DNA of 64,000 nucleotides from Pseudoblastomonas marina (GCF_014641655.1 NZ_BMID01000001.1:1912427-1976426), one strand, 5' to 3'; counted from the stretch's first letter, positions 1 to 9,800 are shown. Translations and numbers: made by a program. The notes: generated by a model not told the origin, from the letters alone.

Positions 1-1
1 C

Positions 2-34
2 ATCATGGCCAAGATGGTCAGCTTCGAGATCTGA
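2..34 (+). CDS. C-terminal end of an upstream gene, probably tadB (type II secretion F family)
   Basis: Only the last ten codons and a TGA stop are inside the window, in the frame ending MAKMVSFEI. The gene lies 18 bases ahead of a TadC-type protein on the same strand, and tadB usually precedes tadC in Tad pilus loci. The hydrophobic residues with a final Lys/Glu pattern fit the end of a TadB membrane protein. The identification is inferred from context alone. Confidence 0.45.
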   Translation: MMAKMVSFEI

Positions 35-52
35 GCGGGACGCGAGACGCAT

Positions 53-1057
53 ATGGAAACCACCGGCCCCACCCTCCTCGGCTTCGACGTCATCATGATC
101 GGGACGATCCTCGTCGCAATCGCGGTGCTCGCGGTCGTGCTCGCGATCTACGCCGCGGTCACCGTGAAGGACCCGATGGCAAAGCGCGTCGCGGCGCTCA
201 ACGCCCGACGCAACGAGCTCAAGACCGGGATGGTCACGCAGACCGCGAAAAAGCGCAAGAGCCTCGTCAGCAAGGACGAGAAGGTCGACAAGGTCCGCGA
301 CACGCTCAAATCGCTGAAGGTGCTCCAGAAGGAGCAGGTCGACGAGGTCGTGCAGAAGCTCGCCCAGGCCGGTATCCGCAACAAGGACCTCGCGGTCTAT
401 GTCATCTTCGCGCGCATGATCCTGCCGATCGTCTTGGGCGGCAGCGCGTTCCTGCTCATCTACGTCGCCAACTATTTCCCCGATTGGGGCGGCATGAAGC
501 GCCTGATGGCCTTCGCTGCGGCGGTGGGTGCGGGCTACAAGGGCCCGGAGATGTTCATCAAGAACAAGATCAACAAGCGCACCGACGCGATCCGCAAGGG
601 CCTCCCCGACGCGCTCGACCTGCTGGTGATCTGCGCCGAGGCCGGCCTGACCGTCGACGCCGCGTTCAACCGCGTCGCCAAGGAACTGGGCCGCGCCTAT
701 CCCGAACTGGGTGACGAATTCGCGCTGACCGCGATCGAACTTTCCTTCCTCAACGAGCGCAAGCAGGCGTTCGACAATCTCGCCTATCGTGTCGACCTCG
801 ATGCCGTGAAGGGCGTGGTGACGACGATGGTGCAGACCGAACGCTACGGTACGCCGCTCGCCTCGGCGCTGCGCGTACTGTCGGCGGAGTTCCGCAACGA
901 ACGCATGATGCGCGCCGAAGAGAAGGCCGCGCGCCTGCCCGCCATCATGACGATCCCGCTGATCATGTTCATCCTGCCGGTGCTGTTCATCGTGATCCTG
1001 GGCCCGGCGGCCTGTTCGATCTCCGACACGCTCGGCGACGGCGGCGTTAACGGCTAA
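53..1057 (+). CDS. tadC: TadC-like type II secretion system F family protein
   Basis: Inner-membrane platform protein of the Tad/Flp pilus assembly machine; with TadB it is thought to couple the TadA ATPase to pilus polymerisation. The 334-residue protein has an N-terminal membrane segment (about 13-36), a basic cytoplasmic stretch, membrane segments around 118-140 and 148-165, the conserved T2SSF core (about 195-290, with LPDALDLLVICAEAGL and ERYGTPLASALRVLS) and a C-terminal hydrophobic helix (about 298-320). Length and order are typical of TadC. The partial gene upstream is probably tadB. It ends in a 4-base overlap with the convergent MarR gene, so no intergenic terminator separates them. 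Confidence 0.88.
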   Translation: METTGPTLLGFDVIMIGTILVAIAVLAVVLAIYAAVTVKDPMAKRVAALNARRNELKTGMVTQTAKKRKSLVSKDEKVDKVRDTLKSLKVLQKEQVDEVVQKLAQAGIRNKDLAVYVIFARMILPIVLGGSAFLLIYVANYFPDWGGMKRLMAFAAAVGAGYKGPEMFIKNKINKRTDAIRKGLPDALDLLVICAEAGLTVDAAFNRVAKELGRAYPELGDEFALTAIELSFLNERKQAFDNLAYRVDLDAVKGVVTTMVQTERYGTPLASALRVLSAEFRNERMMRAEEKAARLPAIMTIPLIMFILPVLFIVILGPAACSISDTLGDGGVNG

Positions 1058-1485
1058 TCCTCGCGCGCCCTCTCGTAGACCCGGTCAAGGAGCCCGGCGA
1101 ACGTTTCGCGTTCGTCGGGCTCCAGCACGTCGAACAGACGTTCCTCGATCTCCAGTGCGTGCTCCATGATCTCCTCGAACACCTCGCGCCCTGTCGCGGT
1201 AAGGCCGAGAACATGGCTGCGCCCGTCGCTCGAATGCGGTTCGCGCGCCGCCAGCTCGCGGCCCTCGAGCGTGCGGCAGGCGCGGCTGACCGCGACCTTG
1301 TCCATCAGCGTCGCCCGGCCGATCTCGCGCGGGGTCAGCGCTCCGCTGTCGCCGAGCACCGCCATGATCCGCCATTCGGGGATCTTGAGCCCGAAGCGCG
1401 ACTGGTATTCCTGCGCGATCCGGTCGCTGACCGCGTTCGAGGCGATCGAGAGCTTGTAGGGCAGGAACCGGGCGAGCCGCGACAT
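1054..1485 (-). CDS. MarR family transcriptional regulator
   Basis: A 143-residue winged-helix protein with the MarR layout: N-terminal dimerisation helix, recognition region TPREIGRATLMDKVAVSRAC at about 50-70, wing with RSHVLGLTATG at about 90-105, and a C-terminal dimer helix. MarR proteins usually repress nearby genes and respond to small phenolic or oxidative ligands. The ATG lies one base beyond the TGA of the maleylacetoacetate isomerase gene, so the two are almost certainly co-transcribed. That suggests, without proof, control of aromatic or glutathione-linked metabolism. Confidence 0.88.
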   Translation of the reverse strand: MSRLARFLPYKLSIASNAVSDRIAQEYQSRFGLKIPEWRIMAVLGDSGALTPREIGRATLMDKVAVSRACRTLEGRELAAREPHSSDGRSHVLGLTATGREVFEEIMEHALEIEERLFDVLEPDERETFAGLLDRVYERARED

Positions 1486-1486
1486 G

Positions 1487-2122
1487 TCAGTCCTTCGGCT
1501 TGGCCGCTTCGGGCGTAGCCGCGGCGAAGGCGGGCAGCTCGTTCAGCGCGCCATCGATCCGCACCAGCCTGGGATAGGCCGACAGGTCGGTCTCGAACCG
1601 GCGCGCATTGTACATTTGCGGCACCAGACAGATGTCCGACAGGTCGGGCGCATCGCCGCCCAGATAGCCGCTATCGGGCGCCAGCGCCTCGAGCGCCGCA
1701 AAGCCCTCGTGGATCCAGTGGCGGTACCAGCGGTCGACCGCGTCCTGTTCGTGGCCAAGCTCGTTCTTCAGATATTTGAGCACGCGCAAATTATCGAGCG
1801 GATGGATATCGGCCGCCACCACCAGAGCCCGCGCCAGTGCGCGCGACCGCGCCACCGGATCCGAAGGCACCAGCGGCGGCTCTGGCCGGGTTGCATCGAG
1901 ATAGTCGATGATTGCGAGGCTCTGGGTCAGTTCGTGCCCGTCGATCGCCAGCGTCGGGACGAAACCCTGCGCGTTGCGTGCGCGATTGTCATCGCCCGAT
2001 TGCGCGCCCTCGACGAGGTTCACCTCGCGCGATTCGTAGTCGACGCCCTTGAGGCCGAGCGCGATACGCACCCGGTACGAAGCCGAACTGCGCCAGTAAT
2101 CGTAGAGGATCGGCTTGGTCAT
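1487..2122 (-). CDS. maiA: Maleylacetoacetate isomerase (zeta-class glutathione transferase)
   Basis: Glutathione-dependent cis-trans isomerisation of maleylacetoacetate to fumarylacetoacetate in tyrosine/homogentisate breakdown. The 211-residue protein has the zeta-class N-terminal motif RSSASYRVRIAL at about 11-22, where the first Ser is the expected catalytic residue, then a thioredoxin-like domain and an all-helical GST C-domain. The start codon overlaps the mtnP stop as ATGA, and the MarR gene follows within two bases. No other homogentisate pathway gene is in the window, so a more general zeta-GST role (for example dehalogenation) cannot be excluded. Confidence 0.85.
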   Translation of the reverse strand: MTKPILYDYWRSSASYRVRIALGLKGVDYESREVNLVEGAQSGDDNRARNAQGFVPTLAIDGHELTQSLAIIDYLDATRPEPPLVPSDPVARSRALARALVVAADIHPLDNLRVLKYLKNELGHEQDAVDRWYRHWIHEGFAALEALAPDSGYLGGDAPDLSDICLVPQMYNARRFETDLSAYPRLVRIDGALNELPAFAAATPEAAKPKD

Positions 2123-2988
2123 TTCAGCACCCTTCCCGCGACCGCATCGAGTTTCGCCACCAGCTCGCTGTCGCGGATGTCTTGGGCGGTGATGATGGCG
2201 TGTTCGAGAGCTGTGTCGATCGGCACCGGCTCACGCTTTTCAGGCAGCGCGCGACACAGTTCCGCCACCGTCTTCGCGGCGGTCTTCGAATTCGCCTGCA
2301 TGACCTTGAGCACGGCGGTGATGTCGACGCCCTCCTGGTCGTCGCGGAAGCTGTCGTAGTCGGTGACCATGCCAAGCATGGCATAGGGCAGCTCGGCCTC
2401 GCGCGCGAGGCGGGCTTCGGGCATCCCGGTCATCCCGATCACGTCGCCCGCCCAGGCGCGGTAGAGCCGGCTTTCGGCGCGGGTCGAGAATTGCGGGCCG
2501 TCGATCGCGACATAGGTCCCGCCGCGATGAAGGGCAGCTCCCGCCGATTTGGCCGCGTCGCCCGCGTGCTTCGCCAGGCGTGGACAAACCGGATCGGCGA
2601 GGCTGACATGCGCGACGCAGCCCGGCCCGAAAAAGCTGTTCTCACGGCTCGTCGTGCGGTCGATGAACTGGTCGACCGCAACGAACTGGCCGGGCTCGAT
2701 CTCTTCGCGCAGCGATCCGATCGCCGACAGCGCGAGGACATCGGTCACCCGGGCGCGCTTCAGCACGTCGATATTGGCGCGGTAGTTGACCTGGCTCGGC
2801 GGGACCCGGTGCCCCTTGCCGTGGCGCGCGAGGAATGCGACGCGGACATGGCCGATGCGGCCGAGCGTCACCGGGCCGGACGGTTCGCCGAATGGCGACC
2901 TGATCTCGATTTCCTGCGCCTCCTCGAGCGCGAGGCCCTCGCTCAGGCCCGACCCGCCGATAATCCCGATAATCCACTCGTCGCTCAC
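2119..2988 (-). CDS. mtnP: S-methyl-5'-thioadenosine phosphorylase
   Basis: Cleaves 5'-methylthioadenosine with phosphate to adenine and methylthioribose-1-phosphate in methionine salvage. The 289-residue protein shows the PNP/MTAP family order: GIIGGSGL near the N-terminus, phosphate-binding RHGKGHRVPPSQVNYRANI, substrate motif IGMTGMPEARLAREAELPYA and the nearby MVTDYDSF, whose Asp pattern is the one usual in MTAP. A GTG start at 2988 is chosen because GGGAG lies just upstream; the longer frame to 3066 runs into tetR. Its stop overlaps maiA. No other salvage genes are visible here. Confidence 0.88.
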   Translation of the reverse strand: MSDEWIIGIIGGSGLSEGLALEEAQEIEIRSPFGEPSGPVTLGRIGHVRVAFLARHGKGHRVPPSQVNYRANIDVLKRARVTDVLALSAIGSLREEIEPGQFVAVDQFIDRTTSRENSFFGPGCVAHVSLADPVCPRLAKHAGDAAKSAGAALHRGGTYVAIDGPQFSTRAESRLYRAWAGDVIGMTGMPEARLAREAELPYAMLGMVTDYDSFRDDQEGVDITAVLKVMQANSKTAAKTVAELCRALPEKREPVPIDTALEHAIITAQDIRDSELVAKLDAVAGRVLK

Positions 2989-3022
2989 GCGAACTCCCGT
3001 TTCTGCCTGATGTGCCGTCGGG

Positions 3023-3649
3023 TTAGCCGTCGGCGAGGATGCCCGCCATGACGAAATCGATGACATGTTCGCGATAGCGGTCGCGCAAGCTCTCGGTCAG
3101 CGAATCCTGGTCGTAGCAATGCTTGAGTACGAGCCGCGCGCTGAAGAAGCGATCGGCCGCCCCGGTGGCGATGAAATAGAACATTTGCGGGTCGATCTTG
3201 CGGAACGCGCCGGCTTTCACTCCTTCGGCGATCAGCCGGTCATAGGCCTTCTGCAGCGGGGTCAGGTATTCGTCGGCGATGCGCTGCGCTTCCTCGGGGT
3301 CGCTATCGCGCACCAGCCGCATCAGCAGGCGGTTGAGATACGGCGTGTCGTAATAGGTATCGACCATCGCCGAAAGGTGCCGGCGCAGCTTTTCGGTCGG
3401 CTCCATGTCCTTGGCCATCAGCGCCTCGACCGAGTGGACGATCGCCTGCATGTCGCGATCGAGCAGCGCCTTCATCAGGCCCGCCTTGTTGCCGAAGTAG
3501 TACTTCACCAGCGCCGAATTGAGCCCAGCGCGCAGGCTCAGCTCGGACAGCGAGATATCGACCTGGTCGCCCTCGCGCATGATCGTGCTGGCGGTTTCGA
3601 GCAGCTTGTCGCGGGCATCGGGCGGCAGGTTGTCGGTGACGCTGTTCAT
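3023..3649 (-). CDS. TetR family transcriptional regulator
   Basis: A 208-residue regulator with the TetR N-terminal helix-turn-helix: helices 2-3 fall in ISLSELSLRAGLNSALVKYYF followed by GNKAGLMKALL, residues about 34-60. The C-terminal ligand domain is all-helical and typical in length. The start at 3649 overlaps the stop of the crotonase gene as ATGA, so regulator and enzyme are translationally coupled. TetR proteins beside acyl-CoA enzymes commonly sense acyl-CoA thioesters; here that is inference from position. Confidence 0.88.
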   Translation of the reverse strand: MNSVTDNLPPDARDKLLETASTIMREGDQVDISLSELSLRAGLNSALVKYYFGNKAGLMKALLDRDMQAIVHSVEALMAKDMEPTEKLRRHLSAMVDTYYDTPYLNRLLMRLVRDSDPEEAQRIADEYLTPLQKAYDRLIAEGVKAGAFRKIDPQMFYFIATGAADRFFSARLVLKHCYDQDSLTESLRDRYREHVIDFVMAGILADG

Positions 3650-4518
3650 TCGAATTCGGGTTCCTCCCACCACGGGTAGAAGTCAGGCATATCGCTGGAT
3701 GGCCGTCCGGGAAAGTCGGGCGGGCGTTTTTCCAGGAAGCTGGCGATGCCCTCCCCCGCGTCCGCGCTGCGCGACAGGCGATAGATGCTGCGGCTGTCGA
3801 TCCGGTGCGCCTTCATCGGGTGGTCGAGACTGGAGAGCCGCCACATCATCGCGCGCGTCATCGCGACCGAGACGGCGGAAGTGTTCTCGGCGATCTCGAG
3901 CGCCAGCTTGCGGGCTTCGCCGAGCAGCTCGCCCTGCGGATGGACCGAGCGTACCAGCCCTGCGGCGCGCGCTTCCTCGGCGCCGAAGATGCGGCCGGTA
4001 TAGCACCATTCGAGCGCGGTCTGCATGCCGACGAGGCGCGGCAGGAACCAGCTCGACGCGGCTTCGGGCACGATCCCGCGCTGCGCGAACACGAAGCCGT
4101 AGCGCGCATTGTCGCTCGCGAGGCGGATGTCCGCGGCGAGCTGCATCGTCGCGCCGACGCCCACCGCCACGCCGTTGCAGGCGACGATCAGCGGCTTCTT
4201 CGAGTTGAACATGCGGAGCGTCAGCCGGCCGCCCCCGTCGCGCACGCGCTCATCCGACAGGTCCTCGACTTCCTCGTCCGAGGAGAACGGCCCCGCCCCG
4301 CTGTCGGGGGTCAGGTCGGCCCCGGCGCAGAAGGCCCGCTCGCCCGCGCCGGTCAGGATCACCGCGCGCACCGCGTCGTCGGCATCGCTCGCATCGAGCG
4401 CTGCACAGATCTCGCGCATCATGTCGCGGGTGTAGGCGTTGAGCTTTTCGGGCCGGTCGAGCACGATCGTCGCGACCGGGCCGTCGACCTCGTAACGGAT
4501 CTGGGTGAAATCGCTCAA
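3646..4518 (-). CDS. Enoyl-CoA hydratase/isomerase family protein (crotonase)
   Basis: Crotonase-fold enzyme acting on acyl-CoA thioesters, probably in fatty or branched-chain acid degradation. In 290 residues the oxyanion-hole segment GAGERAFCAGADL (about 56-68) and the second segment ACNGVAVGVGATMQLAADIR are clear, followed by RGIVPEAASSWFLPRLVG. The catalytic Glu pair is not fully canonical, so hydratase against isomerase cannot be settled. The start is TTG, supported by AGGAG seven bases upstream and by the lack of a nearby ATG. First gene of the crotonase-tetR-mtnP-maiA-marR run; the thiolase and SDR genes just upstream suit the same catabolism. Confidence 0.85.
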   Translation of the reverse strand: MSDFTQIRYEVDGPVATIVLDRPEKLNAYTRDMMREICAALDASDADDAVRAVILTGAGERAFCAGADLTPDSGAGPFSSDEEVEDLSDERVRDGGGRLTLRMFNSKKPLIVACNGVAVGVGATMQLAADIRLASDNARYGFVFAQRGIVPEAASSWFLPRLVGMQTALEWCYTGRIFGAEEARAAGLVRSVHPQGELLGEARKLALEIAENTSAVSVAMTRAMMWRLSSLDHPMKAHRIDSRSIYRLSRSADAGEGIASFLEKRPPDFPGRPSSDMPDFYPWWEEPEFE

Positions 4519-4562
4519 CTGGTCGCTCCTGCGAAACGGATGGACCGCATGTTACACTGTCC

Positions 4563-4621
4563 GGGAAAGAAAAAACCGCCTCGCTCCGCGCCGGGGAAAA
4601 TGGCGGGAAGGAGGCGGTTTT
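4563..4621 (-). terminator. Rho-independent terminator after the SDR gene
   Basis: An 11-bp perfect inverted repeat (AAAACCGCCTC against GAGGCGGTTTT, 4572-4582 and 4611-4621) encloses a GC-rich loop able to form a smaller hairpin. Read on the minus strand it ends in TTTTTTCTTT, so it should stop transcripts from the thiolase/SDR genes before the crotonase gene. Little else is visible between 4519 and 4698. Confidence 0.75.
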
Positions 4622-4698
4622 CGATCATGCGACGATGCTATCGCGCGCATGGAAAGTAGGAAAGCCGATCAACGCAGCGCCATGCGCCACGCCTCGCA

Positions 4699-5484
4699 TC
4701 AGCGAGGGGCCATCCTGATCGCCCCGTCGAGGCGCACGTCCTCGCCGTTGAAATAGCCGTTCTCGATCATGCACAAAGCGAGCTTGGCGTATTCCTCGGG
4801 ATTGCCGAGCCGCTTGGGGAACGGGACGCTGGCATTCAATGCCTCGATCGCCTTCTCGGGCAGGCCCATCAGCAGCGGGGTATGGAAGATGCCGGGCAGG
4901 ATCGTGTTGACGCGGATGCCCTCGTTCATCAGGTCGCGCGCGATCGGGAGCGTCATGCCGACGACGCCGCCCTTCGAGGCCGAATAGGCGGCCTGCCCGA
5001 TCTGGCCGTCCTCGGCCGCGACCGAAGCGGTGTTGACGATCGCGCCGCGATTGCCGTCATCGGTGATCGGATCGAGCGTCATCATGCCCGCGGCCGACTT
5101 GGCTATGCAGCGGAACGTGCCGATCAGGTTCACCTGCACCACGAATTCGAAGGCGGACACGGGGAAGTGCTTGATTTCGCCGGTCTGCTTGTCGCGGCTG
5201 GCAGTCTTCATCGCATTGCCGATCCCGGCGCAATTGACGAGGATGCGCTCCTGACCGTGCGCCTCGCGCGCCCTGGCGAAGCCCGCGTCGACGTCTTCCT
5301 CGCTGGTCACGTTGACCTTGCAGAAGACGCCGCCGAGCTCCTCGGCCATGGCGTTGCCCTTCTCCTCGTTCATGTCGAAGATCGCGACCTTGGCGCCCTT
5401 GGCCGCGATCGCGCGCGCGGTCGCGGCGCCGAGTCCCGATGCGCCGCCGGTGACGATGGCGGGCGTGTTGCTGCTGATTTCCAT
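4699..5484 (-). CDS. SDR family oxidoreductase, probably type-II 3-hydroxyacyl-CoA dehydrogenase
   Basis: NAD-dependent short-chain dehydrogenase of 261 residues resembling the HSD17B10-type 3-hydroxyacyl-CoA (3-hydroxy-2-methylbutyryl-CoA) dehydrogenases. The dinucleotide motif TGGASGLGAATA is at about 11-22, the NTASVAAEDG Ser region precedes the catalytic YSASKGG (Tyr-x-x-x-Lys), and PGIFHTPLL follows. The start at 5484 is chosen because AGAGGA sits before that ATG; the frame opens five codons earlier without one. It follows the thiolase gene on the same strand and is closed by the terminator at 4563-4621. Together they could perform the last two beta-oxidation steps. Confidence 0.85.
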   Translation of the reverse strand: MEISSNTPAIVTGGASGLGAATARAIAAKGAKVAIFDMNEEKGNAMAEELGGVFCKVNVTSEEDVDAGFARAREAHGQERILVNCAGIGNAMKTASRDKQTGEIKHFPVSAFEFVVQVNLIGTFRCIAKSAAGMMTLDPITDDGNRGAIVNTASVAAEDGQIGQAAYSASKGGVVGMTLPIARDLMNEGIRVNTILPGIFHTPLLMGLPEKAIEALNASVPFPKRLGNPEEYAKLALCMIENGYFNGEDVRLDGAIRMAPR

Positions 5485-5496
5485 GCGTTCCTCTTT

Positions 5497-5565
5497 CATT
5501 GGGTCCCGGCACTGGCGGGGACCTTGTCTTAATCGGTGGGATGCCCCCGCTTTCGCGGGGACTCG
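5497..5565. repeat. Short palindromic intergenic sequence (REP-like)
   Basis: Between the thiolase and SDR genes lie two small inverted repeats: GTCCC with GGGAC at about 5502-5522, and CCCCGC-TTTC-GCGGGG at 5545-5560. Such GTCCCCGC palindromes are often dispersed in sphingomonad intergenic DNA. Only one copy is in the window, so its repeat nature is inferred. It may also form an mRNA hairpin between the two genes. Confidence 0.4.
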
Positions 5566-5573
5566 CCGCTATG

Positions 5574-6746
5574 TCAAAGCGCCTCGACGATCGTGACGTT
5601 GGCGACGCCGCCGCCCTCGCACATCGTCTGGAGGCCGTATTTCTTGCCGTGCGTCCTGAGCGCATGGACCAGCGTCGCCATCAGCTTGGTCCCGCTCGCG
5701 CCGAGCGGGTGGCCGAGCGCGATCGCCCCGCCATGCACGTTGAGCTTCTCCGGGTCCGCCCCGGTGTGCTTGAGCCACGCCAGCGGCACCGGCGCGAAGG
5801 CCTCATTGACCTCGTAAAGGTCGATCTGGTCGATGTTCATCCCGGCGCGCTTCAATGCCTTGTCGGTGGCGAAGAGCGGTTCCTCGAGCATGATCACCGG
5901 GTCGCCCGCGGTGACGGTGAGGTTGCGGATCCTGGCCAGCGGCGTGAGCCCGTGATCCTTCAGCGCCTGCTCGCTGACCACCAGCACCGCGCTCGACCCG
6001 TCGCAGATCTGGCTCGCGGTGGCGGCGGTGATCACGCCGTCCTCGGACAGCTTCTTGACCGAGGCGATCCCCTCAAGGGTCGCGTCGAAGCGGATGCCTT
6101 CATCGACCGTGTGCCATTCCTCGCCATCGGGCGTCTCGATCCGGACGGGGACGATCTCGTCCTTGAAATACCCTGCTTCGGTGGCAGCGGCGGCCTTCTG
6201 GTGGCTGGCGAGTGCGAATTCATCGAGCTCGTCCTTCGAGAAGCCGTGCTTCTTCGCCATCATCTCGGCACCCATGAACTGGGACCACTGCACGCCCGGA
6301 TATTTCTCCTCGAGCCCGGGCGACTTGTAGTGGCCCATGCCCTCCTTCATGAACAGCGTCGCGGTCGACCCCATCGGCACGCGGGTCATGCTTTCGACCC
6401 CGCTGGCGATCACGACGTCCTGCGTCCCGCTCATCACCGCCTGCGCTGCGAACTGGATTGCCTGCTGCGAGGAGCCGCACTGGCGGTCGATCGTCACCGC
6501 AGGGGTGCTTTGCGGCAGGTTCTTCGAGGCGAGCACCGCGTTGCGCCCGACCTGGAGCGCCTGCTCGCCGCCCTGCAGCACGCAGCCCATCACCACGTCG
6601 TCGACCGCGCCCCCGTCGATCCCCGTCCGCTCGACGATCGCATCGAGAGACCTGGCGGCGAGGTCGACCGGGTGGACGCCCGCAAGGCGCCCTCCGCGCT
6701 TGCCCCCGGCGGTGCGGACGGCTTCGACGATATAGGCTTCGGGCAT
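5574..6746 (-). CDS. Acetyl-CoA C-acyltransferase (thiolase)
   Basis: Condensing or cleaving thiolase of 390 residues, expected to catalyse the final thiolytic step of beta-oxidation. The nucleophilic Cys lies in DRQCGSSQQAIQ near residue 90, the conserved His in GGAIALGHPLGASG near 345, and the second active-site Cys in MCEGGGVAN near the C-terminus. Start 6746 is preferred because GAGAGGAGC precedes it; 21 extra upstream codons lack any family match. Followed by the SDR gene 89 bases downstream. Acetyl-CoA against longer-chain specificity cannot be told from sequence alone. Confidence 0.9.
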   Translation of the reverse strand: MPEAYIVEAVRTAGGKRGGRLAGVHPVDLAARSLDAIVERTGIDGGAVDDVVMGCVLQGGEQALQVGRNAVLASKNLPQSTPAVTIDRQCGSSQQAIQFAAQAVMSGTQDVVIASGVESMTRVPMGSTATLFMKEGMGHYKSPGLEEKYPGVQWSQFMGAEMMAKKHGFSKDELDEFALASHQKAAAATEAGYFKDEIVPVRIETPDGEEWHTVDEGIRFDATLEGIASVKKLSEDGVITAATASQICDGSSAVLVVSEQALKDHGLTPLARIRNLTVTAGDPVIMLEEPLFATDKALKRAGMNIDQIDLYEVNEAFAPVPLAWLKHTGADPEKLNVHGGAIALGHPLGASGTKLMATLVHALRTHGKKYGLQTMCEGGGVANVTIVEAL

Positions 6747-6815
6747 TTGGGGCTCCTCTCCGGAAATTGGTTTAACCGAGCGATTAAACCGCCCTCCGGG
6801 CAAGCGCAAGCGAGC

Positions 6816-6852
6816 AAAAGAAAAGGGCCCCGCGGATCGCTCCGCGGGGCCC
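6816..6852 (-). terminator. Rho-independent terminator of the TonB-dependent receptor gene
   Basis: A 12-bp perfect stem (GGGCCCCGCGGA against TCCGCGGGGCCC, 6825-6852) with a four-base loop is followed on the minus strand by TTTTCTTTT. It sits 33 bases beyond the receptor stop and isolates it from the thiolase gene. Confidence 0.9.
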
Positions 6853-6884
6853 TGTTTCGTGTCGGTCCTGCGACCGGCGGGTTC

Positions 6885-9800
6885 TTAGAACTCGAAGGAA
6901 ATCGAGCCGAAGAACTCGCGACCGTCGAGGTCGTAACCGTTGCCGATCGGAGTGTTCGAGATGCCGAACACTTCGTTGGTGTCGATCAGCGGCGGGGCCT
7001 GGTCGAAGATGTTCGAAACGCCGAGACGGATGTTGAACCGGTCGAAGTCGACGCGGATCGAGGCGCTGCTGACGAAGTAGTCGTCGGCGAAGCCGATGTC
7101 GCGGCAGAACACGCCGTCACCCGGGACGATGCCGTCGGGAACGAATTCGCCGTTCGGGCCCGAGTTCGAACCCGAACCGTTACCCAGACAGGTGTTCCCG
7201 ATGAAGCCGGTCGGCTGACCGTCCGGACCGCGACCGAAGGCGTCGGACAGCGGATCGATGCCGCTGGCCTGCTGCTCGGTCGGGCCGATGTAGCGGGTCG
7301 ACCAGGTGAAGGTCACGTTGTCCACCGCGGCGGTGAAGTTCGCGCGGCCCGTCCAGGACGGGAAGCCGAATTCGCCGGCGTCTTCGTCGATCGTCGGGTT
7401 GCCCTGATCGTCGAGGAAGGTGGTGTCACGTGCGATCAGGTGGTTCGCCCGGACGTTGAGGCCGAGACGGACATCCTTGCCGAAGGCGGCGACATCGGTC
7501 GAGACGTTGGCGTTGAGGTCGATACCTTCGACCAGTTCCTCGTTGATGTTCACGAAGCCGGCGAAGACATCGCTGATCAGGCGGCGCGCGTCCGGCTGAT
7601 AGTCGATGAAGTCGCAGAAGCTCGAACGGACACCGTCATCACGCGTGAAGCACTGGTTGACGATGAACTGTCCGGTCGGCTCGGCGATCGCGCCCTTCAC
7701 ACTGATGTTGTAGTAGTTGAAGTTGAACGAGAAATCGACCGGACCGAAAGCTTCGGCGAAGGCGAAGCCGGTGGTGAACGAGTCGGAGGTTTCCGGATCG
7801 AGCTCCAGGCTGCCGCCCGAGGTGATTTCCACGCTCGGCGTCTGGACCGTGTTCGAGCCGTCGGTACCGACGGTGGTCGGGTCACGGCCTTCACGACGGC
7901 AGTTGTCGAGCACGTTCGTGTCACGCGTGTCCTGGGCCGCCTGGTAGCCGCCGTTCAGCGGAGCGTAGGCGGCGGGCGGGACGGCGCAGGGATCGAAGAT
8001 CCCGCCGAAGCCCGACTGACCGGCGAGGAACAGTTCGCGCAGGTTCGGCGAACGGAACGAGGTACCGTAGGACAGCTTCAGGAGCAGCGGCTGGAACGGA
8101 CGCCAGCCGAGCTTGATCGAGTAGGTGCCATTGGTGCCGTAGTACTGGTCTTCGGTGAGACGACCGGAGATGTTCAGGCGAACATCTTCGGCAAGCGTTT
8201 CACCGGTGACGAGCGGCAGGTCGAGTTCGCCGAACGCTTCCCAGATATCCTTGCTGCCCTGCGCGCCCTGGTCGGCGAAGAAGCCGAAGAACGTGCCGTC
8301 ACGGGCGATGTCGCCCGGGATCGAGGTCAGGGTATCATCGCGATATTCGCCACCCAGCACCATCTTGGCGGTGCCGCCCGGCAGTTCGAACACCGAACCC
8401 TGGACGTAGGCCGAGATGACCGTCTGTTCGTAGCGGGTGTCGAAGGTACGCTCGTCGAAGAGGTAGTCGCGTTCCGCCTGCGTCGCGAAGTCCCCGATCA
8501 CGTTCTGGTAGAGGCTCGCTGCGAACAGGTTCACCGGCACACAGCCCGCGACCACGTCGTCGGCGATCGCGCCCGGGTTCCGGATACCGGCTGCATCGCA
8601 AGGACCGCCGGCAAGCGTCGTCGGGTTCGAGGAACCCGTGCTCGACACGGAGGGGTCGATACCGAGTGCGAAGGCAAGGCGATCGTTGCGGATACCGCGA
8701 CGATTGGCGCTGCCATCGGAGCGCGAGTAGACGCCCGAGACTTCGAACGTCCAGTCGTTGCCCGGACCGAAATCGATGAACGGCAGATCGCCCTTCACAC
8801 CGAAGACGCCGCGATACTGTTCCTGCACGGTTTCGACCGTGTTGCGGTCGCCGTCGACGCTGACGACCGGACGGACGACGTAAGAACGGCCCGTGGGACG
8901 CGCGAAGGCACCGCCGGCAAAGGTGTAGAGGCCGTCGAAGCGGTTGTTCGCATCACCGCAATCGACGCCGCCGGCGGCGATGTTACACGGGTTGAACGGG
9001 TTGTTCGCCGGCACATACGGGAACAGCTGCGGGACCGTGCCGCGAGCGAAGACTTCGGCGCGGCTGTAGTTGGCTTCGAAGAACGGCGTGATGTTCCAGT
9101 CGCCACCGAAGCTGTACTCGCCATAGGCCATGACGTTGTACAGGTCCTGCGGGCTGATGAACGAAGGCCGCAGATCGTTGCCGTTGCGGGTGACGTCGGC
9201 GAAGTTGACGTCGAGCAGGCCGTCGCCGTTACGGTCGACCGGGTCGCCGAACGCGTCGAACGCATCGGAGAAGAACGGGATGCCCGTGTTACCGGCCTGG
9301 CCGGTCGAGGCGAACACCGTCTCGTCGTAATAGATCGAGCTGAAGAACAGCGGGCTGTTGGGGATGATGCGCTTGGCAGCGGCATCGATCGTGCACGCGT
9401 TCGGGATTTCACCGATCGTGCCGCCCGAATCGGCCAACGTGTTGGCGTTGTCCGAAATGCCCACGGTACGGATCTCACCGGTGTCGGTGATTTCGTAATG
9501 GGTGTTACAACCGGCGAGGAAGTCGCGATCGCCGATCCGGATTTCGTCGCGACGGCTGTATTCGGCGCCGATGCCGAAGTTCCAGTTGTCGCCGAACTTA
9601 CCGAACGCGGCGCTGATCTGGTAGTCGTCGCCACCGCCCTGCTCGTTCAGGTCGCCCGAGGCGAACAGTTCGAGACCGTCGATGTCCTTGCGCAGGACGA
9701 TGTTGCCGACGCCGGCAACCGCGTCCGAACCGTAGACCGACGAAGCACCGTCGAGCAGCAGGTCGTAGCGCGCGATGAGCGAGGACGGCAGGAGGTTGAT

